A DNA stretch of 64,000 nt from CAIYRG01 sp965247505 (GTDB taxonomy: Bacteria > Pseudomonadota > Alphaproteobacteria > Micropepsales > Micropepsaceae): assembly GCA_965247505.1 (NCBI GenBank), contig OZ252020.1, forward strand, positions 1,426,001 through 1,490,000. Reading direction: 5' to 3'. The notes beneath the pieces are model-generated. The model worked only from the letters and a program-made list of their open reading frames with translations, was not told where the DNA came from and searched no databases. The translations under genes and the position numbers were made by a program. The stretch's first letter is position 1; each line of letters begins with the position of its first letter. Below, one piece after another: positions 63,360-64,000 of this stretch.

Positions 63360-64000
63360 ATGATCATTTTTAAAAAGGCGATCCCGCGCCGCACGATTTT
63401 GCGAGGCCTAGGCACGACTTTGGCTTTGCCCTTACTGGACGCAATGGTCCCGGCAGCGGCTCGCGCGCAAGATTTGGTGGAGCCGCCGATGCGCTTTGCA
63501 ACCGCCTATGTCCCCAATGGGGTGATGCTGAGCGAATGGACTCCGAATGCTGTGGGTACGGATTTCGAACTGCCCTTGATCTTGAATCAATTGGCCCCAT
63601 TTAGAGACCAAATGCTGGTCGTATCGGGGCTTAACCATGAAAACGGCCGCGCTAAGGCGGGTGAAAACTCAGGGGATCACGCGAGAGCCGGTGCAAGCTA
63701 TCTCACGGGCGCCCATCCGAAAAAGACGGAAGGCGCCGATGTCGAGGCCGGCATTTCTATTGACCAGATCATCGCGGCCGAGGCCGGCAAACACACCCAG
63801 CTCTCCTCGCTCGAGCTCTGCGTCGATTCTCCGGAACTCTTAGGTCAATGTGAGGCTGGATATACTTGCGCTTACATGAATACGATCTGTTGGCGCACGC
63901 CGACCACGCCGATGCCTATGGAGAACCGGCCACGCGTTGTGTTCGAAAGATTGTTCGGCGATTCAGAGAGCACCGACCCCGCCGTGCGTCTTCAGAGGAT
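63360..64000 (+). CDS. DUF1552-family secreted protein, 3' end outside window
   Basis: ATG 63360 starts two bases after the previous stop, so it is in the same operon. The N-terminus KKAIPRRTILRGLGTTLALPLLDAMVP with RR is a Tat-like signal of the form typical for DUF1552. Then RFATAYVPNGVMLSEWTP, MLVVSGLNHENG, GDHARAGASYLTGAHPKKT and SLELCVDSPELLGQCEAGYTCAYMNTICW, all family blocks. It is always found with DUF1592 proteins. The window ends at codon 213 of an expected ~430-450. Confidence 0.93.
   Translation, partial: MIIFKKAIPRRTILRGLGTTLALPLLDAMVPAAARAQDLVEPPMRFATAYVPNGVMLSEWTPNAVGTDFELPLILNQLAPFRDQMLVVSGLNHENGRAKAGENSGDHARAGASYLTGAHPKKTEGADVEAGISIDQIIAAEAGKHTQLSSLELCVDSPELLGQCEAGYTCAYMNTICWRTPTTPMPMENRPRVVFERLFGDSESTDPAVRLQR

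Overview
The window reads as chromosomal DNA of an alphaproteobacterium with moderately high GC content; nothing supports a finer assignment. The evidence is a PodJ-like coiled-coil/Sel1 protein, an OlsB-like GNAT acyltransferase, a YIP1-family membrane protein, an EtfBA/3-hydroxyacyl-CoA dehydrogenase set, a TonB-dependent receptor and secreted DUF1592/DUF1552 proteins.

Bases 1-4540 hold a TonB-dependent receptor (minus strand, 3' end beyond the window) facing a membrane-anchored haem-motif/propeller protein. A 64-bp palindrome derived from an IS1595 end and a shard of an IS6 element lie between them. Bases 4.5-22.9 kb are an insertion-sequence graveyard. It has two 2581-bp IS21 copies in inverted orientation, two 807-bp IS6 copies, many IS6 end remnants and mini-elements, an IS256 element, and a small non-autonomous element family flanked by a TGTGTGTACCG inverted repeat. 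Host genes in between are mostly broken: glpQ, a beta-carbonic anhydrase, a P-loop ATPase, an NYN-domain gene and a YciA-like thioesterase all have damaged ends or interiors. glpK-glpD and an OlsB-like acyltransferase look complete.

Bases 22.9-29.8 kb carry a compact minus-strand integrative element: tyrosine integrase, an uncharacterised ORF, AlpA-like regulator, a small ORF, a DnaB-N/AAA replication protein, an iteron-like repeat cluster, a P27-type small terminase and an unknown gene. There are no capsid, tail, portal or large terminase genes. This order matches the logic of phage-inducible chromosomal islands (phage satellites) and is the most interesting candidate system here. It is decayed: the replication gene and the small terminase each have one in-frame stop, and the last gene is split by an IS407-type element with a perfect 4-bp target duplication.

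Bases 29.9-45.2 kb are ordinary host genes: YIP1, DUF2461, an RhlE-like helicase, an M48 protease, MsrB, a split chromate transporter, a secreted esterase, an M20 peptidase, a DASS transporter between two paralogous Pht5-like binding proteins, and a lone ModA-like protein. Bases 45.25-49.79 kb are a nested IS1595/IS3 structure with a 1-kb-armed palindrome; it truncates a DUF6152 gene on one side and a lipoprotein gene on the other. Bases 49.8-64 kb return to host genes: an SH3 lipoprotein, etfB-etfA-3-hydroxyacyl-CoA dehydrogenase, a methyltransferase, secreted proteins, the 1107-residue PodJ-like protein, and a DUF1592-DUF1552 pair (the latter cut by the window end). No rRNA, tRNA or CRISPR array was recognised.

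A recurrent theme is inactivation by single-base nonsense substitutions rather than frameshifts: seven in-frame stops in five accessory genes.
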